The translations under genes and the position numbers were made by a program. Of a stretch of DNA of 11,986 bases, positions 5,476-10,927 are shown piece by piece; the first letter of the stretch is position 1; each line of letters starts with the position of its first letter. The notes beneath the pieces are model-generated. The model did no database searches, was not told the origin of the DNA, and saw only the letters and a list, made by a program, of their open reading frames with translations. This stretch comes from Endomicrobium sp. (GTDB lineage: Bacteria > Elusimicrobiota > Endomicrobiia > Endomicrobiales > Endomicrobiaceae): contig JAISRA010000126.1 of assembly GCA_031273885.1 (NCBI GenBank), forward strand, positions 1 to 11,986, written 5' to 3'.

Positions 5476-5835
5476 ATGAAGATTATTTATCAAATCAATC
5501 CCGAACAATTAAAAACTATCTCTAAAAGAGTGGCTGAAATTATATCCGCTCATCTTTGTGACGTCCGGACAAATAAAGCTCTGAAAGTTAAAGACATAAG
5601 AGACATTATAGGCAGGTCTTCAACGAGTATAAGCAAGTATGTTCGCAAGATTGATTTTCCACACGCAACCAGAATTGGACGAGTATTTAAATTTGATGCC
5701 CGAGAGGTAGAACAATGGTTGGAGAATCTTCAGCCCTGGGACGCAAGACGGAGATTCCAAAATCATATCAATAAAATCATTAACAACAGGAGGAAGGAAT
5801 GGGAGAAGGAGCAGGCGCAGGAACAGTTCAATTAG
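5476..5835 (+). CDS. AlpA/excisionase-like HTH protein with a charged tail
   Basis: This is a 119-residue protein. Residues about 35-88 (LKVKDIRDIIGRSSTSISKYVRKIDFPHATRIGRVFKFDAREVEQWLE) have the layout of the MerR-like winged HTH of AlpA and phage excisionases: helix-turn-helix, a short wing with a fixed Phe, and a final D..EVE.WL helix. The next protein has the same layout, so the pair arose by duplication. The tail (about 90-119, with RRKEWEKEQ) is charged and is copied in the zinc-knuckle gene at 6125. No Shine-Dalgarno sequence precedes the ATG, only an A-rich stretch after the leader hairpin, and an in-frame TAG lies 12 bases upstream, so the start is firm but initiation may be unusual. 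Likely role: recombination directionality factor or early regulator. Confidence 0.8.
   Translation: MKIIYQINPEQLKTISKRVAEIISAHLCDVRTNKALKVKDIRDIIGRSSTSISKYVRKIDFPHATRIGRVFKFDAREVEQWLENLQPWDARRRFQNHINKIINNRRKEWEKEQAQEQFN
5717..5831 (+). repeat. duplicated segment A, first copy
   Basis: This encodes the tail of the first HTH protein and the start of the second. It is repeated at 6255-6360 with deletions of 3 and 6 bases and some substitutions, so the copied reading frame is kept. Both copies contain the ribosome binding site AGGAGGAAGGA and the following ATG. Confidence 0.85.
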
Positions 5836-6122
5836 TAAGTCTTAGTGATGAGCAAATTGAGTCCTTATCGCAAGGGGTTGCAGAAGTTTTATTCCCGCGT
5901 CTAAAAAAATATCGTCCTAAAAAAACAATGACTTTAGATCAGGTATGCAAATACTTAAGTCTTTCAGACGACAGCATCCGCAGATATGTGAAATCCGGCA
6001 GTTTCCCCGCTCCGGTAAAAATCAAAGGGAAACTTCAATTTGACAGGGATGAAATTGACTATTGGTGGGAACAAAAAACCGAAGAAAGTAAACAAATATT
6101 CAAAGGAAAGAATGGAGAATAA
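5799..6122 (+). CDS. AlpA/excisionase-like HTH protein, second copy
   Basis: This 107-residue protein has an HTH_17/excisionase domain at about 42-92 (MTLDQVCKYLSLSDDSIRRYVKSGSFPAPVKIKGKLQFDRDEIDYWWEQ), with the classical SFPAPVKI wing and the D.DEID.W helix. The preceding region EQIESLSQGVAEVLFPRL parallels QLKTISKRVAEIISAHL of the upstream gene, showing common descent. It overlaps that gene by 37 bases in another frame. The start ATG lies right behind AGGAGGAAGGA inside segment A. This is the better match of the two to known excisionases. Two such proteins side by side may act as a heteromeric directionality factor, or one may be a regulator. Confidence 0.85.
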   Translation: MGEGAGAGTVQLVSLSDEQIESLSQGVAEVLFPRLKKYRPKKTMTLDQVCKYLSLSDDSIRRYVKSGSFPAPVKIKGKLQFDRDEIDYWWEQKTEESKQIFKGKNGE

Positions 6123-6124
6123 AA

Positions 6125-6255
6125 ATGGGAAAGAAATGCGTCGTCTGCAAAGGAGGAGGGTTTGTCCCAAAGGGAACAAAAGATAATTACAACTATATTG
6201 AGTTTAAGAAAAAGGGAAAAGGTATTTACTGGATTAAATGTCCTTCATGCAAAGG
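6125..6255 (+). repeat. duplicated segment B (zinc knuckle), first copy
   Basis: This encodes the zinc-knuckle unit MGKKCVVCKG...WIKCPSCKG. It is repeated without length change at 6364-6494, where ATG has become GTG and most changes are silent or conservative. It directly adjoins segment A there, with the second HTH gene missing between them. Confidence 0.85.
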
Positions 6256-6499
6256 GTTGGAGAAGCGCCAGCCTTGGGACACAATGGGATTCCAAAATTA
6301 TATGAATAAACTCATTGACAAGAGGAGGAAGGAATGGGAGAGGGAGCAGGAACAGTTCAAAGGGTGGGAAAGAAATGCGTTGTATGCAAAGGTGAAGGGT
6401 ATCTTCCAAACGGTACAGAAGATAATAACAACTATATTGAGTTTAAGAAGAAGGGAGAAGATATTTACTGGATCAAATGTCCTTCATGTAAAGGAATAG
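6125..6499 (+). CDS. zinc-knuckle protein with chimeric tail
   Basis: This is a 124-residue frame starting behind GGAGAATAAAA. Residues 1-45 form a small zinc-binding unit, CVVCKGGGF ... IKCPSCKG, a CxxCxGxG pair like those of DnaJ-type zinc domains, a plausible four-cysteine site. Residues about 46-79 (QPWD...RRKEWEREQEQF) are an in-frame copy of the tail of the first HTH protein (segment A'). From about residue 80 on, the frame runs out of phase through the second zinc-knuckle copy and makes sequence unrelated to it. The real ancestral protein probably ended soon after the zinc knuckle; the rest is a by-product of the duplication. Function is unknown; a nucleic-acid or protein-binding adaptor is possible. 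Confidence 0.65.
   Translation: MGKKCVVCKGGGFVPKGTKDNYNYIEFKKKGKGIYWIKCPSCKGLEKRQPWDTMGFQNYMNKLIDKRRKEWEREQEQFKGWERNALYAKVKGIFQTVQKIITTILSLRRREKIFTGSNVLHVKE
6255..6360 (+). repeat. duplicated segment A', second copy
   Basis: This is the copy of 5717-5831, starting at GGTTGGAGAA within the end of the first zinc-knuckle unit. It lacks 9 bases in two in-frame deletions. It supplies the tail of the protein from 6125 and the ribosome binding site and start codon of the next gene. Confidence 0.85.
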
Positions 6500-6579
6500 G
6501 ATTTAAAAAAGAATTTGAAGAATATTTAAACAAACAGAAAAACAAGAAAAACGTGAGAATAAAAGAAAAGAAGAATTGA
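6334..6579 (+). CDS. zinc-knuckle protein, second copy
   Basis: This 81-residue protein carries the same knuckle as the upstream gene: CVVCKGEGY ... IKCPSCKGIG, then a lysine-rich helical tail. The ATG at 6334 sits behind AGGAGGAAGGA, the signal inherited from the second HTH gene, so the product starts MGEGAGTVQ (as the HTH protein does) fused to the zinc knuckle. An in-frame GTG at 6364 corresponds to the original knuckle start and is an alternative, but its ribosome binding site is weak. It overlaps the upstream frame by 166 bases in a different phase. It keeps a normal zinc knuckle to its natural end, so of the two it looks the more intact product. Confidence 0.75.
   Translation: MGEGAGTVQRVGKKCVVCKGEGYLPNGTEDNNNYIEFKKKGEDIYWIKCPSCKGIGFKKEFEEYLNKQKNKKNVRIKEKKN
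6364..6494 (+). repeat. duplicated segment B', second copy
   Basis: This is the copy of 6125-6255. It is read in frame only by the 6334-6579 gene; the upstream frame reads it out of phase. All four cysteine codons are kept. Confidence 0.85.
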
Positions 6580-6584
6580 ATAAA

Positions 6585-6639
6585 GCGGAGGCGCAATCTA
6601 TACACTCGTAGCAATAGCTCTTTCTTATAACGCCTCCGC
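6585..6639 (+). ncRNA. hairpin 1 of structured non-coding block
   Basis: GCGGAGGCG (6585-6593) pairs perfectly with CGCCTCCGC (6631-6639) around a 37-base A/U-rich loop. It starts 5 bases behind the stop of the zinc-knuckle gene. No U-run follows on the plus strand, so it is not a standard terminator. It is the first of three stable stems in a 274-base gap without a gene. Confidence 0.55.
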
Positions 6640-6654
6640 CCGTACAAATAAAAA

Positions 6655-6708
6655 GCTGGAAGAGGTCTCCATTATGCTTTGCTAGGGCATTAACTCTCCT
6701 CTTCTAGC
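6655..6708 (+). ncRNA. hairpin 2 of structured non-coding block
   Basis: GCTGGAAGAGG (6655-6665) pairs with CCTCTTCTAGC (6698-6708), 11 pairs with one G-U. The 32-base loop contains a smaller ATGC/GCAT pairing. No U-run follows. Confidence 0.55.
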
Positions 6709-6714
6709 CATAAA

Positions 6715-6753
6715 GGGCGGCGGTAGGTTTTTAATACTTTCTTCCCGCCGCCC
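6715..6753 (+). ncRNA. hairpin 3 of structured non-coding block
   Basis: GGGCGGCGG (6715-6723) pairs perfectly with CCGCCGCCC (6745-6753) around a 21-base U-rich loop. An all G/C stem of nine pairs in such A+T-rich DNA must be under selection or newly acquired. It ends 4 bases before the tRNA-like sequence. Confidence 0.6.
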
Positions 6754-6757
6754 AAAG

Positions 6758-6830
6758 ATCAGGGTAAGATAGCGGTTCAATCGCCTGTTACATCCTGGCA
6801 GGAACGTAGGTTCGACTCCTACCCCTGATA
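6758..6830 (+). tRNA. tRNA-like cloverleaf with aberrant anticodon loop
   Basis: The 73 bases fit the tRNA layout exactly. The acceptor is ATCAGGG/CCCTGAT (7 perfect pairs) and U8 is present. The D-stem has 3 pairs plus an A-G mismatch, with A14, G15, G18, G19 and A21. There is a 5-pair anticodon stem (two G-U), a 4-base variable loop with C48, and a perfect T-stem GTAGG/CCTAC with loop TTCGACT. The discriminator is A and CCA is not encoded. The anticodon loop reads ACATCCT. It lacks the near-universal U33 and a purine at 37, and a literal reading of 34-36 gives AUC. An alternative, stronger stem CCTGU/GCAGG would leave a 9-base loop. It is either a degenerate phage tRNA or a tRNA mimic with another role. 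It lies in the early operon 23 bases before the next gene. Confidence 0.6.
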
Positions 6831-6853
6831 CAACAGAAAAAAAGGAGAATTAA

Positions 6854-7123
6854 ATGAGATGTTATTCAGTAGGGATTGACATTAACAAAAGGAAAAGAAG
6901 AAACAGACTTATCTTTTTAGGATGTGCGTGTGTAGTGTTTTTTGCCATAGGTCTTATTGCCGGAAGATTAGTATGGCACGGTAAAATCAAAGTTATCCCG
7001 CCAGATCAGCTGAATACACTGAGATCGACTATGTTAAATCAAACCGGTGACACTACATTTACACCGACAAACGCAGATAACTGGGATGGCGACTGGTGGT
7101 TGGTAGGTTCAGATGAAGAGTAA
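6854..7123 (+). CDS. small single-pass membrane protein
   Basis: This is an 89-residue protein of unrecognised family, with AAAGGAG ahead of the ATG. A basic stretch (NKRKRRNR, 11-18) precedes a hydrophobic helix (about 19-40, LIFLGCACVVFFAIGLIAG). By the positive-inside rule the N-terminus is cytoplasmic and the polar C-terminal 45 residues lie outside the membrane. The tail ends in a tryptophan- and acid-rich segment (NWDGDWWLVGSDEE). It is the first protein gene after the structured RNA block. Its place in a recombination operon gives no clear hint of role. Confidence 0.7.
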   Translation: MRCYSVGIDINKRKRRNRLIFLGCACVVFFAIGLIAGRLVWHGKIKVIPPDQLNTLRSTMLNQTGDTTFTPTNADNWDGDWWLVGSDEE

Positions 7124-7168
7124 AAACGGGAAGATATGTAAATTTATAATACCTGAAGAGAGGAATAA

Positions 7169-7339
7169 ATGACACAAATAGAAATCAGTTTAGGAGGCAT
7201 TATTTTTTTACTAGGAATTATCATTATTTTGATAATACTAACCCTAGATAAAGTACTAGACATCAGAATACAAATTTATCGTCTTGCGCATAAAAAAGAA
7301 ATAAAAACAAAGGAGGCAATAGATGGAAGAAAATGTTGA
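7169..7339 (+). CDS. 56-residue membrane protein
   Basis: The ATG at 7169 follows GAGAGGAATAA. The protein is MTQIEISLGG followed by a long hydrophobic helix (about 8-30, GGIIFLLGIIIILIILTL) and a basic amphipathic tail (RIQIYRLAHKKEIKTKEA). It overlaps the next gene by 17 bases in another frame, which supports coupled translation in the operon. Size and shape resemble small phage membrane proteins, but no family is recognised. Confidence 0.6.
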   Translation: MTQIEISLGGIIFLLGIIIILIILTLDKVLDIRIQIYRLAHKKEIKTKEAIDGRKC

Positions 7340-7613
7340 AGTTTTAAAATCTCTCCAGGAAAAAGGGGAATCGCTTGTTAATGTTCTCAATGAATTTTGC
7401 GATAAAAATATTTCTAACGGTGTCTATAAGGTTGTAAGTGATAAAGACCTTCTTAGTATGGCCGAAGTACTTCATTCCTATATGAGAACAATAGACAATA
7501 TTCATAAATTCTTAGAGAGACAATCAAAGGCTTTGATCGAGTTTTTTACAGAGGAGTTTAAAAGAAGAGAGTTAGAAATAAAAAAGGAGAAAAAATATGG
7601 ATACACTGTATAA
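7323..7613 (+). CDS. small helical protein, unknown function
   Basis: This 96-residue protein is predicted to be almost all helical, with leucine-spaced stretches (VLKSLQEKGESLVNVLNEF, MAEVLHSYMRTIDNIHKFLER) and a strongly charged end (EEFKRRELEIKKEKK). AAAGGAGGC lies ahead of the ATG. It overlaps the RecT-like gene by 17 bases. The position directly ahead of a phage annealing protein suggests a helper in DNA recombination, but no known family is recognised. Confidence 0.75.
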   Translation: MEENVEVLKSLQEKGESLVNVLNEFCDKNISNGVYKVVSDKDLLSMAEVLHSYMRTIDNIHKFLERQSKALIEFFTEEFKRRELEIKKEKKYGYTV

Positions 7614-8376
7614 AGATCACCTTAAATACAGGAAAAAAAAACTTGAAGATTCAATTGTTTTAATGAAAGAAGGGAAAATTGAAAAAGATCAAAGTGTTCT
7701 TAAGGAATATAAATCAATTACTGAGGAGCTGAAAATGTGTACAGAAAATAAAAAAGAAAATGAAAACATTCCTGAAGAAACAAATTTAGAAGTTTATTTG
7801 GAAAATAGCGATAGAATTATTCCTCAAGGAATAGCAAAGATTTTTTATAAAAGCGGACTTTTTACCGATATAAAAAGCGAAGCTCAGGCGATTGTAAAAA
7901 TTTTAGCAGGAAGAGCTTTGGGTTTAAGTCCTATTCAGTCTATGACAAACGTATACATTATTAAGGATAAGATCGGGTACAGCACAAAAGTTTATCTCAG
8001 CAAAATAAAAAAGACAAACGGGAAATACGATTATTCAGTCATAGAGAGCACTGACGAATCCTGTGTGTTAGAGTTTTACAAGGATGGAGAAGTGTTGGGA
8101 AGATCTTCATTTAATAGAGAAAAAGCGCAAAGAAGCGGACTTATCAATTACCCTACGTACAAAGGTTATCCTCAATTGATGTTTTTTTACCGCGCAGCAA
8201 GCACCGGGATAAAAATGTATATGCCTGAAATCCTTGACGGCGGAGCGTTTATAGAAGATTTTATCGAGGTTGAAGGCAACGAATCGTCACAGAAAAAAGT
8301 CGTAGCTATAGAAGGCAATGAAATCAACGTAAAGGAGGGCTCTGATGGCGGAGATCAAAAAGAAGAGAGATTATAA
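7597..8376 (+). CDS. RecT-like single-strand annealing protein
   Basis: This is a 259-residue protein. The first 65 residues are charged and coiled. Residues about 73-215 follow the pattern of a RecT-superfamily group: FYKSGLFTDIKSEAQAIVKILAGRALGLSPIQSM, a strand with the GKxxxxxxxYLSKIKK block, REKAQRSGL, then YPQLMFFYRAASTGIKMYMPEIL. In that group the equivalent is a tr..A...Gl...w...p..ml..Ra.s...r...Pd...G block. Such proteins coat single strands and anneal them, working with a 5'-3' exonuclease. The exonuclease gene follows with a 32-base overlap, as in RecET and lambda Red operons. The acidic C-terminus (EGSDGGDQKEERL) is in the overlap. The start follows AAAAAGGAG. The family call is from pattern, not search. 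Confidence 0.8.
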   Translation: MDTLYKDHLKYRKKKLEDSIVLMKEGKIEKDQSVLKEYKSITEELKMCTENKKENENIPEETNLEVYLENSDRIIPQGIAKIFYKSGLFTDIKSEAQAIVKILAGRALGLSPIQSMTNVYIIKDKIGYSTKVYLSKIKKTNGKYDYSVIESTDESCVLEFYKDGEVLGRSSFNREKAQRSGLINYPTYKGYPQLMFFYRAASTGIKMYMPEILDGGAFIEDFIEVEGNESSQKKVVAIEGNEINVKEGSDGGDQKEERL

Positions 8377-9001
8377 TAATGATTATCCAAGCGTAACACA
8401 AGCCCTTGGCGTTTTAAGAAAAATCGGCCTTGAGATGTGGTATAAATTCCGCACCGCAAAAGAATGTGACGAAATCAGCGCCAGAGGCAGAGAAATAGGT
8501 ACTCAAATCCATGAATTGATACAGTCCTATATTGACGGTCAATCCCCGCAAATTGAAACTACCTACGAGAAAGAAGTAACAAACGCCGCAAAATCTTTTA
8601 TGTTGTTTAGAAAAGAACATCCGGAATTCGTTCTAAAAAAAGCAGAAATGGCGTTAACAGATGAGGAAAACGGATATAACGGAACGCTGGATTGTATTGC
8701 GGAAATTGACGGTACATCAGTAGTTCTCGACTGGAAAACAGGAGAATGCAAAGATAAATCCCAACCTCCTATTTATGACGAGTATTTGGCTCAGGTCAGC
8801 GCGTACGTAAATCTCTACGATAAAGGAATAAAGGATGCATATATAGTTGTTTTTGCTAAAGACACGGTATGTTACTCGCTAAAACATCTAAACAGCAAAT
8901 TGATAAGTTTTTGTTTTAAACAAATATTTTTGCCGGCTTTGAAAATTTATAAAGCTCAAAAAGAATTGAAAAATATATTAAAAAATGGAGAAATAAAATG
9001 A
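8345..9001 (+). CDS. RecB-family PD-(D/E)xK exonuclease
   Basis: This 218-residue protein has all nuclease motifs of the RecB/Cas4-like group: the helix RGREIGTQIHELI with H56, E101 in KKAEMAL, D116 in NGTLDCIAEI, D129 and K131 in VVLDWKTG, and the final QVSAYV (Q150, Y154). It is short for RecB-like proteins and has no helicase or iron-sulphur cysteines, fitting the stand-alone phage exonucleases that resect double-strand ends for the annealing protein. It is coupled to that gene by a 32-base overlap, has GGAGG six bases ahead of the ATG, and shares ATGA with the next gene. Confidence 0.9.
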   Translation: MAEIKKKRDYNNDYPSVTQALGVLRKIGLEMWYKFRTAKECDEISARGREIGTQIHELIQSYIDGQSPQIETTYEKEVTNAAKSFMLFRKEHPEFVLKKAEMALTDEENGYNGTLDCIAEIDGTSVVLDWKTGECKDKSQPPIYDEYLAQVSAYVNLYDKGIKDAYIVVFAKDTVCYSLKHLNSKLISFCFKQIFLPALKIYKAQKELKNILKNGEIK

Positions 9002-9014
9002 AATTTACTATGGA
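8978..9014 (+). repeat. 37-bp exact repeat at the start of SSB-like gene 1
   Basis: This stretch is identical to 9432-9468. It covers the ribosome binding site (GGAGAAATAAA) and the first codons (MKFTMD). The exact identity in and around the start contrasts with lower similarity of the genes themselves and marks a tandem gene duplication. Confidence 0.85.
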
Positions 9015-9429
9015 TTTTTCGAAAGAAGTTGAACGCAACTATCTCTTCCCCGAAGGATGGCAGAAAGTAGTAATTACCTCCTATAAAATAAAAAAAACTT
9101 CGATAACTGAGGAAAATGGAGTTCTTGTTACGCTAGCTCATACTTCGTCCAACGTCAAAAATGATTTTTGGCTCTCAATGGTGGAGGGAAAAAGGTTTAT
9201 GTTGAAGAAACTTTTAGAAGCGACTGAAGCTTATAAAACAGATATAGACGCTAATTATGTGTTTGATATGGACGATTTAATAGGAAGGATGGTAATGGCT
9301 AAATTTACTATAGGGGACTATATATATGGTTATAAAGGGAGCAAAAATTATATAAGAAAAGGAAGTGAAATCACAGATTTCAAAAAAGCCGAACCTGAAG
9401 AAGACGAGGATATACCTATTCCTTTCTAA
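8998..9429 (+). CDS. DUF669-like phage single-stranded DNA-binding protein
   Basis: This is a 143-residue protein. The layout matches DUF669 phage proteins, regarded as SSB-like: MDFS at the start, LFPEGWQKVVI, a strand pair with NDFWLSM, a helix with LKKLLEATEAYKTDI, then DDLIGRMVMAKFTIGDY. The end is very acidic and closes with an aromatic residue (EPEEDEDIPIPF), the type of tail with which SSB proteins recruit partners. It would protect single strands made by the exonuclease beside it. It starts in an ATGA overlap with the nuclease stop, so translation is coupled. Confidence 0.8.
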   Translation: MKFTMDFSKEVERNYLFPEGWQKVVITSYKIKKTSITEENGVLVTLAHTSSNVKNDFWLSMVEGKRFMLKKLLEATEAYKTDIDANYVFDMDDLIGRMVMAKFTIGDYIYGYKGSKNYIRKGSEITDFKKAEPEEDEDIPIPF

Positions 9430-9431
9430 AT

Positions 9432-9468
9432 TTAAAAAATGGAGAAATAAAATGAAATTTACTATGGA
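9432..9468 (+). repeat. 37-bp exact repeat at the start of SSB-like gene 2
   Basis: This is identical to 8978-9014. It decides the start of the second gene at 9452 rather than at an in-frame ATG at 9365 inside the first gene. Confidence 0.85.
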
Positions 9469-9889
9469 CTTTTCGGAAGAGTTTGAAATTCCTACTCTTT
9501 TCCCTGAAGGATGGCATAAAGTATCAATTGTCGGCTATAGCTTAAGGTTAAATTATAAGAGTAAAGGATTTTATGTTTATCTAGTACATCCTTCGTCCAA
9601 CATCCAAAGAAAATTTTGGATCTCAATGGAGAAAGGCACCAGGTTTAAACTTAAAAAACTTTTAGAAGCGACTGAAGTTTATAAAACAGATATAGAAGGC
9701 AATTATAAGTTTGATATTGATGATTTGATAGGAAGAGTGGTAATGGCTAGATTTACTATAGAAAAGTATATTTATTTTGAAGACGGCAAAGGGTTGACCA
9801 GAAAAAGAAATGAAGTCACAGATTTCAAAAAAGCCGAATTTGAAGAAAAACAAAAAGGAGTGGAATGGGAGAAAAGACCGATAAAATAA
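9452..9889 (+). CDS. second DUF669-like SSB paralogue, lacking the acidic tail
   Basis: This is a 145-residue protein starting at 9452 behind the duplicated GGAGAAATAAA. It aligns with the preceding protein throughout: MKFTMDFSEEFE, LFPEGWHKVSI, HPSSN, FWISMEKGTRFKLKKLLEATEVYKTDI, DDLIGRVVMARFTI, EVTDFKKAE. The C-terminus differs: EEKQKGVEWEKRPIK replaces the acidic DEDIPIPF tail. If the tail recruits partners, this copy can bind DNA but not recruit in the same way, or it forms mixed multimers with the first copy. A frame extends upstream to 9365 but would overlap the first gene without a ribosome binding site. Confidence 0.8.
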   Translation: MKFTMDFSEEFEIPTLFPEGWHKVSIVGYSLRLNYKSKGFYVYLVHPSSNIQRKFWISMEKGTRFKLKKLLEATEVYKTDIEGNYKFDIDDLIGRVVMARFTIEKYIYFEDGKGLTRKRNEVTDFKKAEFEEKQKGVEWEKRPIK

Positions 9890-9914
9890 CTGGGCTAAGC
9901 GGCGAGGAGAACTT

Positions 9915-10268
9915 ATGATTAGATTACCGAAAAAAAGTAAATTTTCATCACAAAAGACAGTAGTTGGCAATATAAAGTTTGCGTCAAAAAAAGAGGCGGA
10001 AAGATATAAAGAATTAAAACTTATGGAGAAAGCAGGTGTTATTGAAGATTTAAAGCTGCAGCCAAACTTTCTTATACAAGAAAAATTCATCCATGAGAAA
10101 AGAGTTCAACGGGAAGTCAGGTACATAGCCGACTTTATGTACTATGACACACATACTGAAAAGACTGTTGTTGAAGATGTTAAAGGGTTTCGCACAAAAA
10201 CATATATTGTGAAGAAAAAAATGTTTTTAAAGAGATACGGCGATCAATACAAATTTGTAGAAATATAG
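9915..10268 (+). CDS. DUF1064 family protein, PD-(D/E)xK nuclease-like
   Basis: This 117-residue protein is a typical full-length DUF1064 protein, found in many phage replication regions. It has IKFASKKEAERYKELKLMEKAGVIEDLKLQPNF (residues 20-52), YIADFMYYD (70-78), VVEDVKGFRTKTYIVKKKMF (85-104). The set E27, D73, D88 and K90 fits a PD-(D/E)xK active site, so a Holliday-junction or flap nuclease role is likely for the family though not shown here. GAGGAG precedes the ATG by 5 bases. Confidence 0.85.
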   Translation: MIRLPKKSKFSSQKTVVGNIKFASKKEAERYKELKLMEKAGVIEDLKLQPNFLIQEKFIHEKRVQREVRYIADFMYYDTHTEKTVVEDVKGFRTKTYIVKKKMFLKRYGDQYKFVEI

Positions 10269-10277
10269 GAGATGAAA

Positions 10278-10631
10278 ATGAAAATGGAAAATGAACAACA
10301 ATTACGAAAGCCTTTTCACGTGATATTTTTAGATAATTTACAAGAGCATTGCAGAAAAATAGATCATGCTTTACAACATGCGTCAAATGAAGCAGACAAA
10401 AGAGAAATCTTAAATGAAGCTTTAAGAAAATTAAGTCCATTATTTAAAATGCGGGAAACGCCTGAAGATCAAATTGAATTGTCTAAAATAGAAGATATTT
10501 TAACCAAACTAAATAAACTATACGATTCAGACGAGATGTGCGTAGGCATATTAGAGGGGATAATAGGCGCATTGGGATATTTTATTCATGAGATGAAGAC
10601 AAGACGACACGCTAAAGGAGAAGAAAAATGA
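10278..10631 (+). CDS. small helical protein, unknown function
   Basis: This 117-residue protein is unrecognised. Three ATG codons follow one another at 10272, 10278 and 10284. The first directly touches the ribosome binding site AGGAG and is too close, so 10278 with 6 bases of spacing is chosen. The protein is helical and mixed-charge, with HCRKIDHALQHASNEADKREILNEALRKL and a histidine- and arginine-rich end. It shares ATGA with the next gene. It belongs to the early operon by spacing. Confidence 0.7.
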   Translation: MKMENEQQLRKPFHVIFLDNLQEHCRKIDHALQHASNEADKREILNEALRKLSPLFKMRETPEDQIELSKIEDILTKLNKLYDSDEMCVGILEGIIGALGYFIHEMKTRRHAKGEEK

Positions 10632-10828
10632 AAGATGTAGAGATAACAACAAAAGAAATCTGCCCAATTTGCAAAGGAGATGGTTTTATAGTCGTAGACG
10701 ATTCGGCAGAAGATTTTGATTTTAAATTCTCAAACAGCGAAGGAGACTTTTCAGCTAAATGCTGCCAAGCGTGTGGAAAAACAGGAATGGTAGATAGAGT
10801 AGACAATATTGCGGTAGAGGATGATTAA
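10628..10828 (+). CDS. zinc-knuckle protein, acidic
   Basis: This is a 66-residue protein. Two cysteine pairs, CPICKGDGF (13-21) and CQACGKTG (47-54) with one extra cysteine before the second, make a four-cysteine zinc site like the two knuckle proteins at 6125-6579 but with an acidic middle (DDSAEDFDFKFSNSEGD). It is coupled to the gene upstream and has AAAGGAG ahead. It ends the early operon: the next gene has its own promoter. Confidence 0.75.
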   Translation: MKDVEITTKEICPICKGDGFIVVDDSAEDFDFKFSNSEGDFSAKCCQACGKTGMVDRVDNIAVEDD

Positions 10829-10875
10829 AAGGACTAGAGATACTCCTTCCCTAATTAAACAGAAACCTCATATTC

Positions 10876-10904
10876 TTGAAAAAAATGTATTTTTACTGTA
10901 ATAT
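10876..10904 (+). promoter_or_regulatory. promoter of the right-end two-gene cassette
   Basis: TTGAAA (10876-10881) and TAATAT (10899-10904) are separated by exactly 17 bp, placing the start near 10911, 17 bases before the gene at 10928. Just upstream AAACAGAAACCTC (10857-10869) also occurs behind the cassette at 11515-11527. Confidence 0.6.
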
Positions 10905-10927
10905 TAAATGCTTAACGGAGGGTTTAT

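Noticed and set aside
6585..6830. Calling the structured block a tmRNA or a retron RNA.
   Set aside because: In tmRNA the tRNA part is formed by both ends of the molecule, whereas here it is a complete local cloverleaf. No reverse transcriptase gene is present for a retron.
9365..9451. Upstream extension of the second SSB-like gene to the ATG at 9365.
   Set aside because: It would overlap the first SSB gene out of frame with no ribosome binding site. The duplicated start region at 9432-9468 fixes the start at 9452.
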